From CAYUZU01 sp964448675 (GTDB lineage Bacteria > Planctomycetota > Phycisphaerae > UBA1845 > Fen-1342), in contig CAYUZU010000036.1 of NCBI GenBank assembly GCA_964448675.1, positions 1-40,927 of the forward strand: a stretch of 40,927 nt of DNA, written 5' to 3'. The position numbers were made by a program, and so were the translations under genes. Position 1 is the first letter of the stretch; each line of letters begins with the position of its first letter. Below the pieces are notes generated by a model that worked only from the letters and a program-made list of their open reading frames with translations, was not told where the DNA came from and ran no database searches. Below, piece by piece: positions 24,315 to 33,267 of the stretch.

Positions 24315-26171
24315 GTGACCTCTTCGACCGTACTGCCGACGAGCACCACCGACCCCCCTGCCGGCGCCGCCGCTGTCCCGGTGGCCGCGTCCGCCGACAC
24401 TGTCACGGCGGTCTACGACGGCGTTCGCTGGACGCACTGTGAAGCCTTTCGGCGGCTTTTCGCGTCTGCGCCGGCGGCGACCTGGGCGAACCCGGCGCAG
24501 CAGGGCTGGCAGCGCGTCAAGCAAAACGCCCGTCGTGAGGTCTGGCGCGGGGATTTATGGGGCGTTTCCTTCTACGTGAAGTACTCGTTCACCAGCCGCT
24601 GGCGCCAGGCGGCGACGCGGCTCGTTCGTCCCTGCCCGGCCCGGACCGAATTCGAGGGCGGCGTGTACGCGGTGCGCGCGGGCATCCCGACGGTCCCGCC
24701 AATCGCGTGGACGGATGACTTGCGCCGTGGCCGGCGGCGCTGCGCCGTATTGATCACCGAGGCGATCGAGCCGGTGCAAGCGCTGGACGAGTTCTGGCTG
24801 GCACTGCAGTCGGATGATGATGCATGTCGCCGGTGTGAGGACGCCACGCGGCTGACCGAGCAACTCGCGCAGATGATCGCGCGGGCGCACCAGGCGGGAT
24901 TCGAACACGTGGACATGCATGCCGCCAATATCCTCGTGCATCGCTACGCCCCGCGGCGCTACCAGACGTTATTCGTGGACCTGTACAGTGCGCGTCGCGG
25001 CGTGCCGATCAGCGATGCGGCGGTCGTCCGCAACCTGGCGCAGCTCAACCAGTGGTTCCGCCGGCACAGTACGATCGGCCAGCGGCTGCGATTCCTGCGT
25101 GCCTATCTGCGTTGGCGCAACGAGTACGAGGACCTCGGAGCTTACAGCCGGCCGCTGGACGCCGGCTTTGCCACGCTGGTGGCGGCGTTGACCCGCGCCG
25201 CGCGGCGACACGCGCAGCGGCTGGGCACGCAGCGCGATCATCGCGTGGCGAAGGACGGGCGGTACTTCGGGCGAATCAACTTTGGTGGTGGCTGGCGCGG
25301 CATGGGGGTATTGCGCTGCAAGCATCCACGGGCGGAGTCGCGCGCGTCGCAGCTGGTTTTTGACGTGGACTGGTGGCGACAGCAGTTTTCCGACCCGCTG
25401 CGCTGGTTTGCTGATGAGGGGGACGAGGCGGCGGCGTGCAAGACGTCGCACTCGGGGCTGGTGCGGCGGGCACTGTTCGAGCATCCGGACGGTCCGGTGC
25501 CGGTGATCATCAAGCGACCGCGGGCGCGGAACTGGAAGCGGCAGGTGGCACAGTGGCTGTCCGCGTCGCGGAGCGTGCGCGGCTGGCGCGTGGGGCACGC
25601 ACTGCTGCACCGCGACGTAGCGACGGCGCGGCCGCTGGCGGTGCTGGAGCGGCGAATCGGTCCCGTGGTGTTCGACAGCCTGCTGGTGACCGAGGCGATT
25701 CCCGGTGCGATGGATCTGGAGGCGTTCCTGGCGCGCAAGCACGAGGAGCTCTCCCCGACCGCGTGGCATCGCTTCAAGCGGATGCTGGCCGACGAGCTGG
25801 CGATGCTGGTGCGACGGCTGCACGAGCGAGGATTCCACCATCGGGACTGCAAGGCCAGCAATATCCTGGTGGTCGAGCATCCCGAGCTCAAACTGCTCTG
25901 GATCGACATGGACGGCTTGCGCAAGGCGCGGTTCGAATCGGTATCGCGCAACCTGCACCCGTTGATGCGCCTGCACGTGAGCCTGTTGGAACTGCCCGGC
26001 CTGACGACCACGGATCGCGTACGCTTCCTCCGTCGCTACTTCGCGCGATTCGGCGCGTCTCCGTCGCAATGGCGCACCGTGTGGCCGCGCCTGCGCCGTG
26101 CCAGCGAGAAGAAGCTGCGGACAGTGGCGGCGCGGCGGGAATGGAAACGCCGGCATTACGGGCGGGAATGA
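24315..26171 (+). CDS. Tandem WaaP/Kdo-kinase-like protein
   Basis: About 618 residues with two protein-kinase-fold domains of the lipopolysaccharide kinase (Kdo/WaaP) type. Domain 1 (about 60-330) has a candidate ATP lysine in VSFYVKYSF, the catalytic loop HVDMHAANIL (198-207) and metal-binding Asp222 in FVDLYSA. Domain 2 (about 380-618) has Lys in VPVIIKRPR, catalytic Asp511 and Asn516 in HHRDCKASNIL, and Asp531 in LLWIDMDG. Both look catalytically intact. WaaP-type enzymes phosphorylate heptose or Kdo of the LPS core, so a role in outer-membrane lipid sugar phosphorylation is likely but not proven. GTG 24315 is chosen because AGGA lies 10 nt upstream; ATG 24288 is possible. Rich in Arg, especially in domain 1. 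Confidence 0.8.
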   Translation: MTSSTVLPTSTTDPPAGAAAVPVAASADTVTAVYDGVRWTHCEAFRRLFASAPAATWANPAQQGWQRVKQNARREVWRGDLWGVSFYVKYSFTSRWRQAATRLVRPCPARTEFEGGVYAVRAGIPTVPPIAWTDDLRRGRRRCAVLITEAIEPVQALDEFWLALQSDDDACRRCEDATRLTEQLAQMIARAHQAGFEHVDMHAANILVHRYAPRRYQTLFVDLYSARRGVPISDAAVVRNLAQLNQWFRRHSTIGQRLRFLRAYLRWRNEYEDLGAYSRPLDAGFATLVAALTRAARRHAQRLGTQRDHRVAKDGRYFGRINFGGGWRGMGVLRCKHPRAESRASQLVFDVDWWRQQFSDPLRWFADEGDEAAACKTSHSGLVRRALFEHPDGPVPVIIKRPRARNWKRQVAQWLSASRSVRGWRVGHALLHRDVATARPLAVLERRIGPVVFDSLLVTEAIPGAMDLEAFLARKHEELSPTAWHRFKRMLADELAMLVRRLHERGFHHRDCKASNILVVEHPELKLLWIDMDGLRKARFESVSRNLHPLMRLHVSLLELPGLTTTDRVRFLRRYFARFGASPSQWRTVWPRLRRASEKKLRTVAARREWKRRHYGRE

Positions 26172-26292
26172 GACGCGCGGTCGCTGCGCGACAACGATCA
26201 ATCAGCGATGAGCGGTGCACAGGGGTGAAGGACGCGCTCCCGGCCTGACCGGAGATTGTCTCCGACCTGCGAGCATTGTGGCGTGCAACGGG

Positions 26293-27387
26293 TTACTGTG
26301 GTTCTTCGGCGGTAATGAAGTCGAGGTCAAACGGGGCGAAGACCTGCTGGCCGGTTTCGTCGGTCAGGGTGACGCCGCCGTCGGCCGGGCGGATCGACGT
26401 GACGTGCTTGAACTCGTGCGGGGCCGACGAGACGCCGAACGCGTAGCGCACCGTCAGCGGCCGGTCGGGCTCGAGCGTGACGGCGGTGGGGTGACCGCGC
26501 CGGGCGAGGGGGTTGTCGCCGGTCGAGGCGCGATGGCCGAGGTGGAAGTACGAGGTGGTCTCCTCGACGCCGATGACGTGCGTGTGCCGGCGCGAGAACG
26601 GTGGGTAGTAGCGGCCGCCATTGCTGAGCCACAGGACGGTGTTGCGCAGCACGCGAGGATTCTTGATCGCGAACCAGACCCAGCCCTGCTCGGGGGCGGT
26701 GACGGCCGACCAGGCGAAGGGCTGCGTGTCGTCGGCGACGAGCATGAGCAGGTCCTCGTGGCCGTGCAGGGTCGGATAGCGCGTGAGGTCGACGAGGTCA
26801 CCCGCCGCGAGGCGGACGCGCGCGAGCTGCTCGAACTCCTGCGGATAGGCCAGCAGCGAGCGCCCGCGCTGCGGGTCGGGCTCCAGCGGCGTGGGCATTG
26901 TCCCGCCCCAGACGAAATCCGAGAAGCTGAGGTGCAGCGTCTCGGGTGTGCGCAGCATGGCGTGGTGTCCGATTGGCAGCCGGCCGGTGCCGCCGGTGAA
27001 GGTGTGGTCCTGATAGACGGCGCCGTGGCCGTGCCGGACGCTGATTTCCTTGCGGACGGTGGCGCCCATGACGGGGCGGTTGAGTTCGAGGGTCAGGTTG
27101 TCGTTGTCGCGGCTGACCAGGCGCCAGGTGTCGTTGGCGGTGCTGCCGTGCGGTCGCGACTCGTCGGCGATGACGTCGGCGTCCCCAAAGGGGGCACAGA
27201 AGAAATCACCGCGGAGCATGCGCAGCATCGGGGGCACGTCGTCGCCGTGCTCCTCGTTGTGCCAGGGGGCGATGTGCATGGGGGCGATGATGCCGCTGGC
27301 GGTGTTGAATCTGACGGGGTCGAGCTGCCCGCCCTGTTCGGTGACCCCCACTTCGACGCGATCGCTCTTGAGAAGCCACTGCGACAT
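26293..27387 (-). CDS. Galactose mutarotase-like fold protein
   Basis: A 364-residue protein; ATG 27387 has AGGAAGG 6 nt upstream. It appears strand-rich throughout, with GGQLDPVRF near the N-terminus, FTGGTGRLPIGHHAMLR in the middle and NTVLWLSNGGRYYPPF later, which looks like the aldose-epimerase/galactose-mutarotase beta-sandwich superfamily used for sugar binding or epimerisation. I cannot identify catalytic His and Glu residues with confidence, so it may be a sugar-binding protein or belong to an uncharacterised family. It is divergent from the SpoIIE phosphatase gene, with a 228-bp gap in which I see no convincing promoter. Confidence 0.6.
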   Translation of the reverse strand: MSQWLLKSDRVEVGVTEQGGQLDPVRFNTASGIIAPMHIAPWHNEEHGDDVPPMLRMLRGDFFCAPFGDADVIADESRPHGSTANDTWRLVSRDNDNLTLELNRPVMGATVRKEISVRHGHGAVYQDHTFTGGTGRLPIGHHAMLRTPETLHLSFSDFVWGGTMPTPLEPDPQRGRSLLAYPQEFEQLARVRLAAGDLVDLTRYPTLHGHEDLLMLVADDTQPFAWSAVTAPEQGWVWFAIKNPRVLRNTVLWLSNGGRYYPPFSRRHTHVIGVEETTSYFHLGHRASTGDNPLARRGHPTAVTLEPDRPLTVRYAFGVSSAPHEFKHVTSIRPADGGVTLTDETGQQVFAPFDLDFITAEEPQ

Positions 27388-27615
27388 GTGCCACCTTCCT
27401 GCGAGATGCTGGCATCGTTCCGGGCCCCGCCGACGGCACGGCAGCTTAACGCGCCGCGCGCGGGGGCGCCAATCGTGGACCGCGCGGGGCCGGGAGAAAT
27501 GACAGGGGCGCAAGAGCTGCAGCGGGTCACGGCGGCCAGGTCGCGCGCCGACTCGTGGGGCCCGCTGCCAGCGTCCCATAGAAAAGTCGCGCGTTGATTC
27601 GGCCGATGCCAATAG

Positions 27616-29004
27616 ATGGACAACGGGGCGAGCTTGAAACCTGTGCCCGTCAGACGGGCTGGTGTCGCTATGCCACGACCGCACATTCACGTCATTCTCG
27701 CGGCCGACGACATCCCGCCGAGCCTGTCCCAGGCGCTGACCCGCACCGAGGCCACGGCGAGCTTCTGGCCACTGGCCGAGGCGCTACGGGCGCCGCGGAC
27801 GCCGATCGCGGATGCCGTGGTGGTGGTTGTACCGACGTCGCTGGGGGAGACGGAGGGGCCGTTGCGGGTGCTGCTGGACCGGCTGGCGGAGCATCCGCGG
27901 GCGACGCTGATCCTGAACGCGGCGGGCCAGCCGATCGCCCCGATCCGTCACGCCCCGACGCTGCCCGTGACGTTCTTCAGCGGCTCGGACGGCCATGAGC
28001 TGGCGGGCCGGCTGACAACGATGCTGGAGATGCGGGAGTCGCTGGAATCGCTGTATCTGGGGGTGCAGGCGACGCGGCGGAGCGGAGAGAATCTCGCCAA
28101 GCGGTACGTGAGCCAGTTACGGCTGGCGAGCCAGGTGCAGCGGGAGTTTCTGCCTGCGTCGTTGCCGCGGTACGGTCCCGTGTCGTTTCAGGCGGTGTTT
28201 CGGCCGGTGGACTACGTGTCGGGGGACTTCTATGACGTGCACCGGCTCGATGAGGAGCACGTGGGGATCGCGGTGGCGGACGCAACCGGTCACGGGATTC
28301 CCGCCGCCCTGCTCACGGTCTACGTCAAGCGGGCGTTGCGCGGCAAGGAGATCGAGAACGGGGGCTACCGCATTCTCCAACCGGACGAGGTGCTGGCGCG
28401 GCTGAACGAGGATCTGCTCGACGCGCAGCTGAGCGAGTGTCCGTTCGTGGCGGCGGTGTATGCGGTGCTGAACGTGCAGACGCTGGAGCTGACGCTGGCC
28501 CGGGGCGGGGCACCGTATCCGATCCACCGTCATGCGGACGGGACGACCGAGATGCTGATGGCCGGCGGGGGCGTGGTGGGGGCGCTGCCGGACGTGCGCT
28601 TCGAGGTGCAGACGCTGCACCTGACGCCGGGAGATTGCCTGTTGCTCTACTCGGATGGTCTGGAGCGGGTGGTGGCGCCCGAGAGTTCGGCTTATGACGG
28701 GCCAGCGGGGCTGCGCGATGCGGTACGGGGATTGGATGCAGTGGGGGCGGATGGGAACGGCATGGCAGCGGAAGCGGGGGGCGCAGCCGTGGCGACGGTC
28801 GTGAAGAGGACATCCAAGGTGCGACGCGGGCCACCGCCGGGACACGATGTCGTGTATGACTCGGCGTGGTATACCACGCTGCAGGACGAGGGGCCCGCTG
28901 CAGCGTTGGCGCAGGTGACGCAGCGGCAGCAGACGCTGCGCCGGATCGGGTACCCGCTGGATGACCTCACGCTCTTGAGCGTGCAGGTGGATGAGTTTTC
29001 CTGA
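27616..29004 (+). CDS. SpoIIE-type serine phosphatase with degenerate receiver-like domain
   Basis: A 462-residue PP2C-like phosphatase. Residues about 20-130 look like a receiver-type alpha/beta domain but lack a clear phospho-acceptor Asp. A coiled coil follows (about 137-175, MRESLESLYLGVQATRR), then the SpoIIE domain with metal-binding Asp in SGDFYDV and ADATGHG, GGAPYPI, LLYSDGLERV and the C-terminal DDLTLLSVQV. Such enzymes dephosphorylate anti-sigma-factor antagonists or similar regulators. An insert of about 70 residues rich in Ala and Gly sits between SDGLERV and the last motif. No partner anti-sigma kinase is nearby. The start is uncertain: ATG 27616 or 27670; neither has a good ribosome site. 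Confidence 0.82.
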   Translation: MDNGASLKPVPVRRAGVAMPRPHIHVILAADDIPPSLSQALTRTEATASFWPLAEALRAPRTPIADAVVVVVPTSLGETEGPLRVLLDRLAEHPRATLILNAAGQPIAPIRHAPTLPVTFFSGSDGHELAGRLTTMLEMRESLESLYLGVQATRRSGENLAKRYVSQLRLASQVQREFLPASLPRYGPVSFQAVFRPVDYVSGDFYDVHRLDEEHVGIAVADATGHGIPAALLTVYVKRALRGKEIENGGYRILQPDEVLARLNEDLLDAQLSECPFVAAVYAVLNVQTLELTLARGGAPYPIHRHADGTTEMLMAGGGVVGALPDVRFEVQTLHLTPGDCLLLYSDGLERVVAPESSAYDGPAGLRDAVRGLDAVGADGNGMAAEAGGAAVATVVKRTSKVRRGPPPGHDVVYDSAWYTTLQDEGPAAALAQVTQRQQTLRRIGYPLDDLTLLSVQVDEFS

Positions 29005-29027
29005 GGGCGGGTGGGCGAGCGCCGGCG

Positions 29028-29046
29028 CACGGCTCACAGAGCCGTG
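29028..29046. terminator. Two-way terminator hairpin
   Basis: CACGGCTC (29028-29035), a 3-nt loop and GAGCCGTG (29039-29046) between convergent genes (SpoIIE phosphatase and M29 peptidase). No U-tract. Confidence 0.5.
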
Positions 29047-29110
29047 GCACACGGCTGCGGCCTGAGGACTCGTCCGGTGTGGAGGCCGAGCGCTACCGTC
29101 GGCCCCCGCG

Positions 29111-30247
29111 TTACTTCGGCCAGGTCTTGTCGGTGAACTTGCCGTTCTTGCTGATGAGCTTGCCGTCGACCTTGACGACGCCGCCTTTGCGCAGCTCGCA
29201 GACCATGTCCCAGTGCAGGCCGCTCTGATTCTTGCTGCCGGTCTCGGGATACGCCGCGCCGAGGGCCAGGTGACAGGTGCCGCCGATCTTCTCGTCGAAC
29301 AGCGTATTGCGCGTGAACTGCTTGATGCCGTAGTTGGTGCCGAGGGCCAGCTCGCCCAGGTAGCGGGCCCCCTTGTCCTGGTCGAGCATATCAAACAGGA
29401 ACGCTTCGTTCTTGCTGGCGCTGGCATCGACCACCTTGCCCGCCTTGAAGGTCAGCCGCACGTCGGTGACCTCACGCCCGCCGGCGACCGCGGGGAACTG
29501 ATAGCAGATGGTGCCCTCGGCCGAATCCTCGATCGGTCCGGTGAAGACCTCGCCGTCGGGGAAGTTGTTCTTGCCCTCGCAGTTGATCCACTTGCGGCCC
29601 TTGATGCCGAGGCGGATGTCCGTGCCGCCGGGCGCGGTAATGTGCATCTCGCGGCCCTTGTTCAGGAAATCGCATAGCCGCTGCTGCGCGCGGCCGAGTT
29701 GCTTCCACACCTGCACCGGGTTCTTCTCGTCAAGCCGGCAACCGCCAAAGACGAAGTCGGCATATTCGCCCAGCGACATCTCGGCGTCCTGGGCATGCGC
29801 ATTGGTCGGCATCTGGGCGCCGACCCAGCGGACGTGATCGGGATCGGTCGGCTTCTTGGCGGCACGCTTGAGGAAGTTGTTGAGGATCGGCTTGCGCGCC
29901 TTGCTCGCCAGCGCCTGCTTGGCGGGGTTGACGTTGGTCAGGGCGCGCGTGTTCTCCTCGCCCCAGAAGCTGATGTAGGCGTTGCACTTGCTCATCATGA
30001 ACTTCTCGAACGGCGAGGTGTGGCCGAGCTGCGCATCGCTGCCATGCTTGAGCAACACCTCCTGGCTCAGCTCCGACTTGATGCGCACCCACGGATGCCC
30101 GCCGGCGCGCAGCACCTCGCGACAGACGGCGGCGATGGCCGGCTCGCTACAAGCCGCGCCGGTGATGACAACCAGATCGTCGGGTTTGATCTCGGTGCTG
30201 TAGTGGACCAGGACCTTGGCGAGTTGATCGAGACGTGCGTCGTGCAT
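29111..30247 (-). CDS. M29 family aminopeptidase
   Basis: A 378-residue cytoplasmic metallo-aminopeptidase of the AmpS/aminopeptidase T (M29) family, which removes N-terminal residues using two metal ions. The family motif FPDGEVFTGPIEDSAEG supplies Glu ligands; GTCHLALG and SGLHWDMV supply His and Asp ligands. The length fits the family. ATG 30247 has GAGGAAG about 6 nt upstream. It lies convergent with the SpoIIE gene and divergent from the zinc-ribbon membrane protein. Confidence 0.9.
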   Translation of the reverse strand: MHDARLDQLAKVLVHYSTEIKPDDLVVITGAACSEPAIAAVCREVLRAGGHPWVRIKSELSQEVLLKHGSDAQLGHTSPFEKFMMSKCNAYISFWGEENTRALTNVNPAKQALASKARKPILNNFLKRAAKKPTDPDHVRWVGAQMPTNAHAQDAEMSLGEYADFVFGGCRLDEKNPVQVWKQLGRAQQRLCDFLNKGREMHITAPGGTDIRLGIKGRKWINCEGKNNFPDGEVFTGPIEDSAEGTICYQFPAVAGGREVTDVRLTFKAGKVVDASASKNEAFLFDMLDQDKGARYLGELALGTNYGIKQFTRNTLFDEKIGGTCHLALGAAYPETGSKNQSGLHWDMVCELRKGGVVKVDGKLISKNGKFTDKTWPK

Positions 30248-30340
30248 GCGGCTTCCTCGGTGAAAGGTGGTTGTCTGGATGAGCCCAAGTGTAGGCGGTC
30301 GGCGTGGCGGGGACAACTACGCCGCAGCGCCCGCGTGTGC

Positions 30341-30346
30341 TAAGAT
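30341..30346 (+). promoter_or_regulatory. -10 box of the zinc-ribbon membrane protein gene
   Basis: TAAGAT followed by 7 nt and ATG 30354; no Shine-Dalgarno site. Leaderless geometry. Confidence 0.4.
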
Positions 30347-30353
30347 GTCGGGC

Positions 30354-31238
30354 ATGATGGAAACGCGGGGCCGCACATTTGCGATCGATGGGTATCGAGT
30401 CGTCGGCGTTGCGCTGCTGCTCTGCCTGCTCGGCGGCGCGGGGCTGATCGTGGTCGCGTTCTTCACCCCTGGGCGCTGGGGCGGGCCGGACTTCGAACTC
30501 CTTGGCTCGGGGTTCTACGTCGCGTTTGCGGCACTGATTCAGTTGGCCTTCGTCTTTGCCTGGCGCCGGCGGCGCTGGCGCACAGCGGTCGTCCTGGGGA
30601 CGGCGGCGAACGTGCTGTTCGTGACGGCGGGGCTGGTGCTGATGTGGACTTGGGACCGGGTGTTCGACGAAGAGGTGCTGATTGCTGCTGTGCTCCTCGG
30701 CGTGAGCTGGGCCGCCGCGCTCGCCCTCGGTAGCCTGCTCAGCTTTGCCCGGCTGCCGGCGTGGTCGCGCTACGTGCGGCTGGTAACCTGGGTTGTTCTG
30801 CTGGCGTATGGCGGCAGCGGCGTGTTCTTCGCGGTGCACGGGCCTGAGTCGGATGAGGCGTGGCGTTGGTGGTTTGCCACGATGACCCTCTCGATCGCCG
30901 GCAGCTTCGCCGTGCTCGTACTGCATCTGACAGTCGGGGCACGGCAGACGCCGCGGCCGACGACCTTCGCGGCGTTGCGGATGCAGGTGGTGTGTCCGCG
31001 CTGCGAGCTGTCGCAGGAGATCGAGGCCGGCCCGGCCCGCTGCCGCCAGTGCGGTTTGCGCTTCACGCTCGAGATCGAGGAAGAGCGCTGCCGGCAGTGC
31101 GGCTACACGCTGTACCAGCTCACGTCGCAGCGCTGCCCCGAATGCGGCCACGCACTGTTCGAGCAACGCGCGGCCGCCGCGGCGACGGCGTCACCTGAAT
31201 CGGCCACGCCGCCGCCCGACGTTCACCCTACCCCTTGA
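30354..31238 (+). CDS. Multi-pass membrane protein with two C-terminal zinc ribbons
   Basis: About 294 residues. Six hydrophobic segments (starting near residues 15, 52, 78, 105, 138 and 170) are followed by a soluble tail with two zinc-ribbon CxxC pairs: CPRC/CRQC and CRQC/CPEC, separated by short strands. This layout is common in planctomycete membrane proteins of unknown role. The start is set by TAAGAT 7 nt upstream; ATG 30357 and ATG 30345 are in-frame alternatives. The 3' end overlaps the convergent etfA stop by 11 bp. I do not assign a function. Confidence 0.7.
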   Translation: MMETRGRTFAIDGYRVVGVALLLCLLGGAGLIVVAFFTPGRWGGPDFELLGSGFYVAFAALIQLAFVFAWRRRRWRTAVVLGTAANVLFVTAGLVLMWTWDRVFDEEVLIAAVLLGVSWAAALALGSLLSFARLPAWSRYVRLVTWVVLLAYGGSGVFFAVHGPESDEAWRWWFATMTLSIAGSFAVLVLHLTVGARQTPRPTTFAALRMQVVCPRCELSQEIEAGPARCRQCGLRFTLEIEEERCRQCGYTLYQLTSQRCPECGHALFEQRAAAAATASPESATPPPDVHPTP

Positions 31239-32211
31239 GCCGCTGCACCTCCGCCGTCATTGCCGGCACGACCTTGAACACGTCGTCGACAATGCCGTAG
31301 TCGGCGATCTTGAAGATGGGGGCTTCCTTGTCGGTGTTGATCGCGACGATGACCTTGCTACCGCGCATACCCGCGAGGTGCTGAATCGCGCCGCTGATGC
31401 CGCACGCGATATACAGCAGCGGCGTGACGGTCTTGCCGGTCAAACCGACCTGCCGGCTGTGCGGTTGATAGCCCGCATCGCACGCCGCCCGCGACGCCCC
31501 GACGGCGCCGTCGAGCACCTCGGCCAGCTCGTAGAGGATCTTGAAGTTGTCTTCGTTCTTCAGTGATCGACCGCCGGAGACGATGATGTCCGCCTCCGTC
31601 ACGTCCTTGATCTCACCGCCGGTCTTGGCGACTTCCTTGACGGTGATGCGGTCGTCGCCGGCGCCGGCAGCAAAGGGCAGCTCTTCGCGGGCGGCACCAC
31701 TGCCGCCAGTCGGGGCAGCGAAGGTGTTTGGCCGCACGGTCACGACGGCGGTGCGGTCCTTGGGCAAGGTCACGTGGCAGAACGCCTTGCCGTTGTACAC
31801 CGGCCGGCGGACATCGAGCGCCCCGTCGCCGGTGAGCGCCAACTCGACCACGTCGGTCGCTGCGGCCCCGCCGCTGCGGGCCGCCACGCGCGGGCCGAGG
31901 TCGCGGCCCATGAACGTTGCCGGCAGCAGCACGACCTGCGGCTGCACTTTCTCGATCGCGGCCGCCAGCGCCGTGCGATAGCGCAGCGCGTCGTAGTGCT
32001 CGAGGGCGGCGTCCTTGATCATGAGAACGCTGTCGGCGGTGGCCTGTTCGACCGCGCTGGTGGTGCTGTCGACCGCGGCACCGACCACGCAGGCCACGAC
32101 CTTGCCGCCGGTCTTTTCTGCCAGCGCCTTGGCGGGGGTGATGCACTGTAGTGCCGCGGGGTGCACCTGGTCGTTTCGTTGTTCCGCAAAAACGAGGATG
32201 TCGTTGCTCAT
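31228..32211 (-). CDS. etfA: Electron transfer flavoprotein alpha subunit
   Basis: The 327-residue alpha subunit. The C-terminal FAD-binding domain is clear: VGLTGKTVTPLLYIACGISG, QHLAGM and INTDKEAPIF near residues 255-300, and SGGRSLKNEDNF near 210. With EtfB it carries electrons from acyl-CoA or other dehydrogenases to the quinone pool in the cytoplasm. It is read after etfB with an 84-nt gap that holds no obvious ribosome site directly before the ATG. No ETF dehydrogenase is nearby. Confidence 0.95.
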   Translation of the reverse strand: MSNDILVFAEQRNDQVHPAALQCITPAKALAEKTGGKVVACVVGAAVDSTTSAVEQATADSVLMIKDAALEHYDALRYRTALAAAIEKVQPQVVLLPATFMGRDLGPRVAARSGGAAATDVVELALTGDGALDVRRPVYNGKAFCHVTLPKDRTAVVTVRPNTFAAPTGGSGAAREELPFAAGAGDDRITVKEVAKTGGEIKDVTEADIIVSGGRSLKNEDNFKILYELAEVLDGAVGASRAACDAGYQPHSRQVGLTGKTVTPLLYIACGISGAIQHLAGMRGSKVIVAINTDKEAPIFKIADYGIVDDVFKVVPAMTAEVQRLKG

Positions 32212-32295
32212 GTGAATGCTCGCTATTCAGAAAGCGCCGACGGGCGACATGGAACGCGACGCTGCGCGATCCTGGCGGTCCGACGGCGGGGTTAC

Positions 32296-33090
32296 CTAAA
32301 TCGCCTTCGCCTCTTCGCGCAACAGCCGAACCAGTTCCCTGGCCGCCTCTTCGGGCTCACCGTCGATGATCTTGCCCGGCGGTCGTTCTGGGGGTGGCTG
32401 GAAGTCGTGCATCTGGCTGCCGCCGAGCTTGCCGGTGACCTCGGCCAGGGCGGGGACATCGCCCGCGGCGACGGCCTTCACGGGCTTCTTCTTGGCCTTC
32501 ATGAGGTTGGGCAGTGACGGGTAGCGCATCTCGCAGAGGCCCTTGTCACAGGTGAGCAACGCGGGCAGTGGCACGGCGACGACCTCTTCGGCGCCTTCGA
32601 TGCGGCGGTGGGCCACGAGTGACTGGCCATCATCGGCGACTTCGAGTTTGACGGTGGCGCCGACGTGCGGCACGTCGAGCAACTCGGCGAGGGCCGGCCC
32701 GAGCTGGCCGCTGTCGAGGTCGATCTCCTGCTTGCCGATGAGGACGAGGTTGTAGCCGCCGTCCTTGACCACCGCTGCGATGGCCGCGGCGGTCTGGAGC
32801 TCATCCAGGGCGTCGAAGGCCTCGTCCTGCATGTGGATGCCGTCGTCGCAGCCGACGGCGAGCGCGGTGCGCAGCGCCTCGGCGGCCTGTGCGGGGCCGA
32901 CGATGAGCGCGGTCACGCTCTCGACATCCTTGCGTTTTTCCTTGAGTTGCACGCCCTGCTCGATGGCGAACTCGTCGAACGGGTTCACCACCATCTTGAC
33001 GCCGGCGCGATCGATGTCCTGACCATCCGAGCGGATCTTGATGCTGGCGGTCGAGTCGGGCACCTGTCGCACCACCACGAGGATCTTCAT
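32296..33090 (-). CDS. etfB: Electron transfer flavoprotein beta subunit
   Basis: The 264-residue beta subunit, partner of EtfA. It has the typical start MKILVVVRQVPDS, VVNPFDEFAIEQGVQLKE near 36, LALAVGCDDGIHM-type AMP-site residues and the LLTCDKGLCEMRYPSLPN recognition-loop region near 190. AAGGAG lies 6 nt before the ATG. First gene of the etfBA operon, with a promoter at 33147-33175. Confidence 0.95.
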   Translation of the reverse strand: MKILVVVRQVPDSTASIKIRSDGQDIDRAGVKMVVNPFDEFAIEQGVQLKEKRKDVESVTALIVGPAQAAEALRTALAVGCDDGIHMQDEAFDALDELQTAAAIAAVVKDGGYNLVLIGKQEIDLDSGQLGPALAELLDVPHVGATVKLEVADDGQSLVAHRRIEGAEEVVAVPLPALLTCDKGLCEMRYPSLPNLMKAKKKPVKAVAAGDVPALAEVTGKLGGSQMHDFQPPPERPPGKIIDGEPEEAARELVRLLREEAKAI

Positions 33091-33146
33091 GGATGCTCCT
33101 TCGAGACGGATGTGATGAAGATTTTGCCCAGCAAGTGAACGTGTCG

Positions 33147-33175
33147 ATCATAACGGCTGGCGGCGATGAGGTGAA
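33147..33175 (-). promoter_or_regulatory. Promoter of etfBA
   Basis: On the minus strand TTCACC (33170-33175), a 17-nt spacer and TATGAT (33147-33152). Predicted start is near 33140, about 50 nt before the etfB ATG. Confidence 0.5.
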
Positions 33176-33192
33176 GTGCTCCGCGGCTGGCA

Positions 33193-33221
33193 TTGCAGGA
33201 TGGGGGATAAACCGGTTTAAT
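33193..33221 (+). promoter_or_regulatory. Promoter of metF
   Basis: TTGCAG (33193-33198), a 17-nt spacer and TTTAAT (33216-33221), one base from TATAAT. Predicted start is near 33228, giving a leader of about 40 nt. Confidence 0.55.
33208..33219. promoter_or_regulatory. Palindromic operator candidate over the metF promoter
   Basis: TAAACCGGTTTA, a perfect 12-bp palindrome that covers the spacer end and the first four bases of the metF -10. A dimeric repressor bound here would block RNA polymerase. No regulator gene is adjacent. Confidence 0.35.
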
Positions 33222-33267
33222 ACGGGGCTGAATCCGAGACCGCAGGCCGAGGAGTCACAGCCGACGA

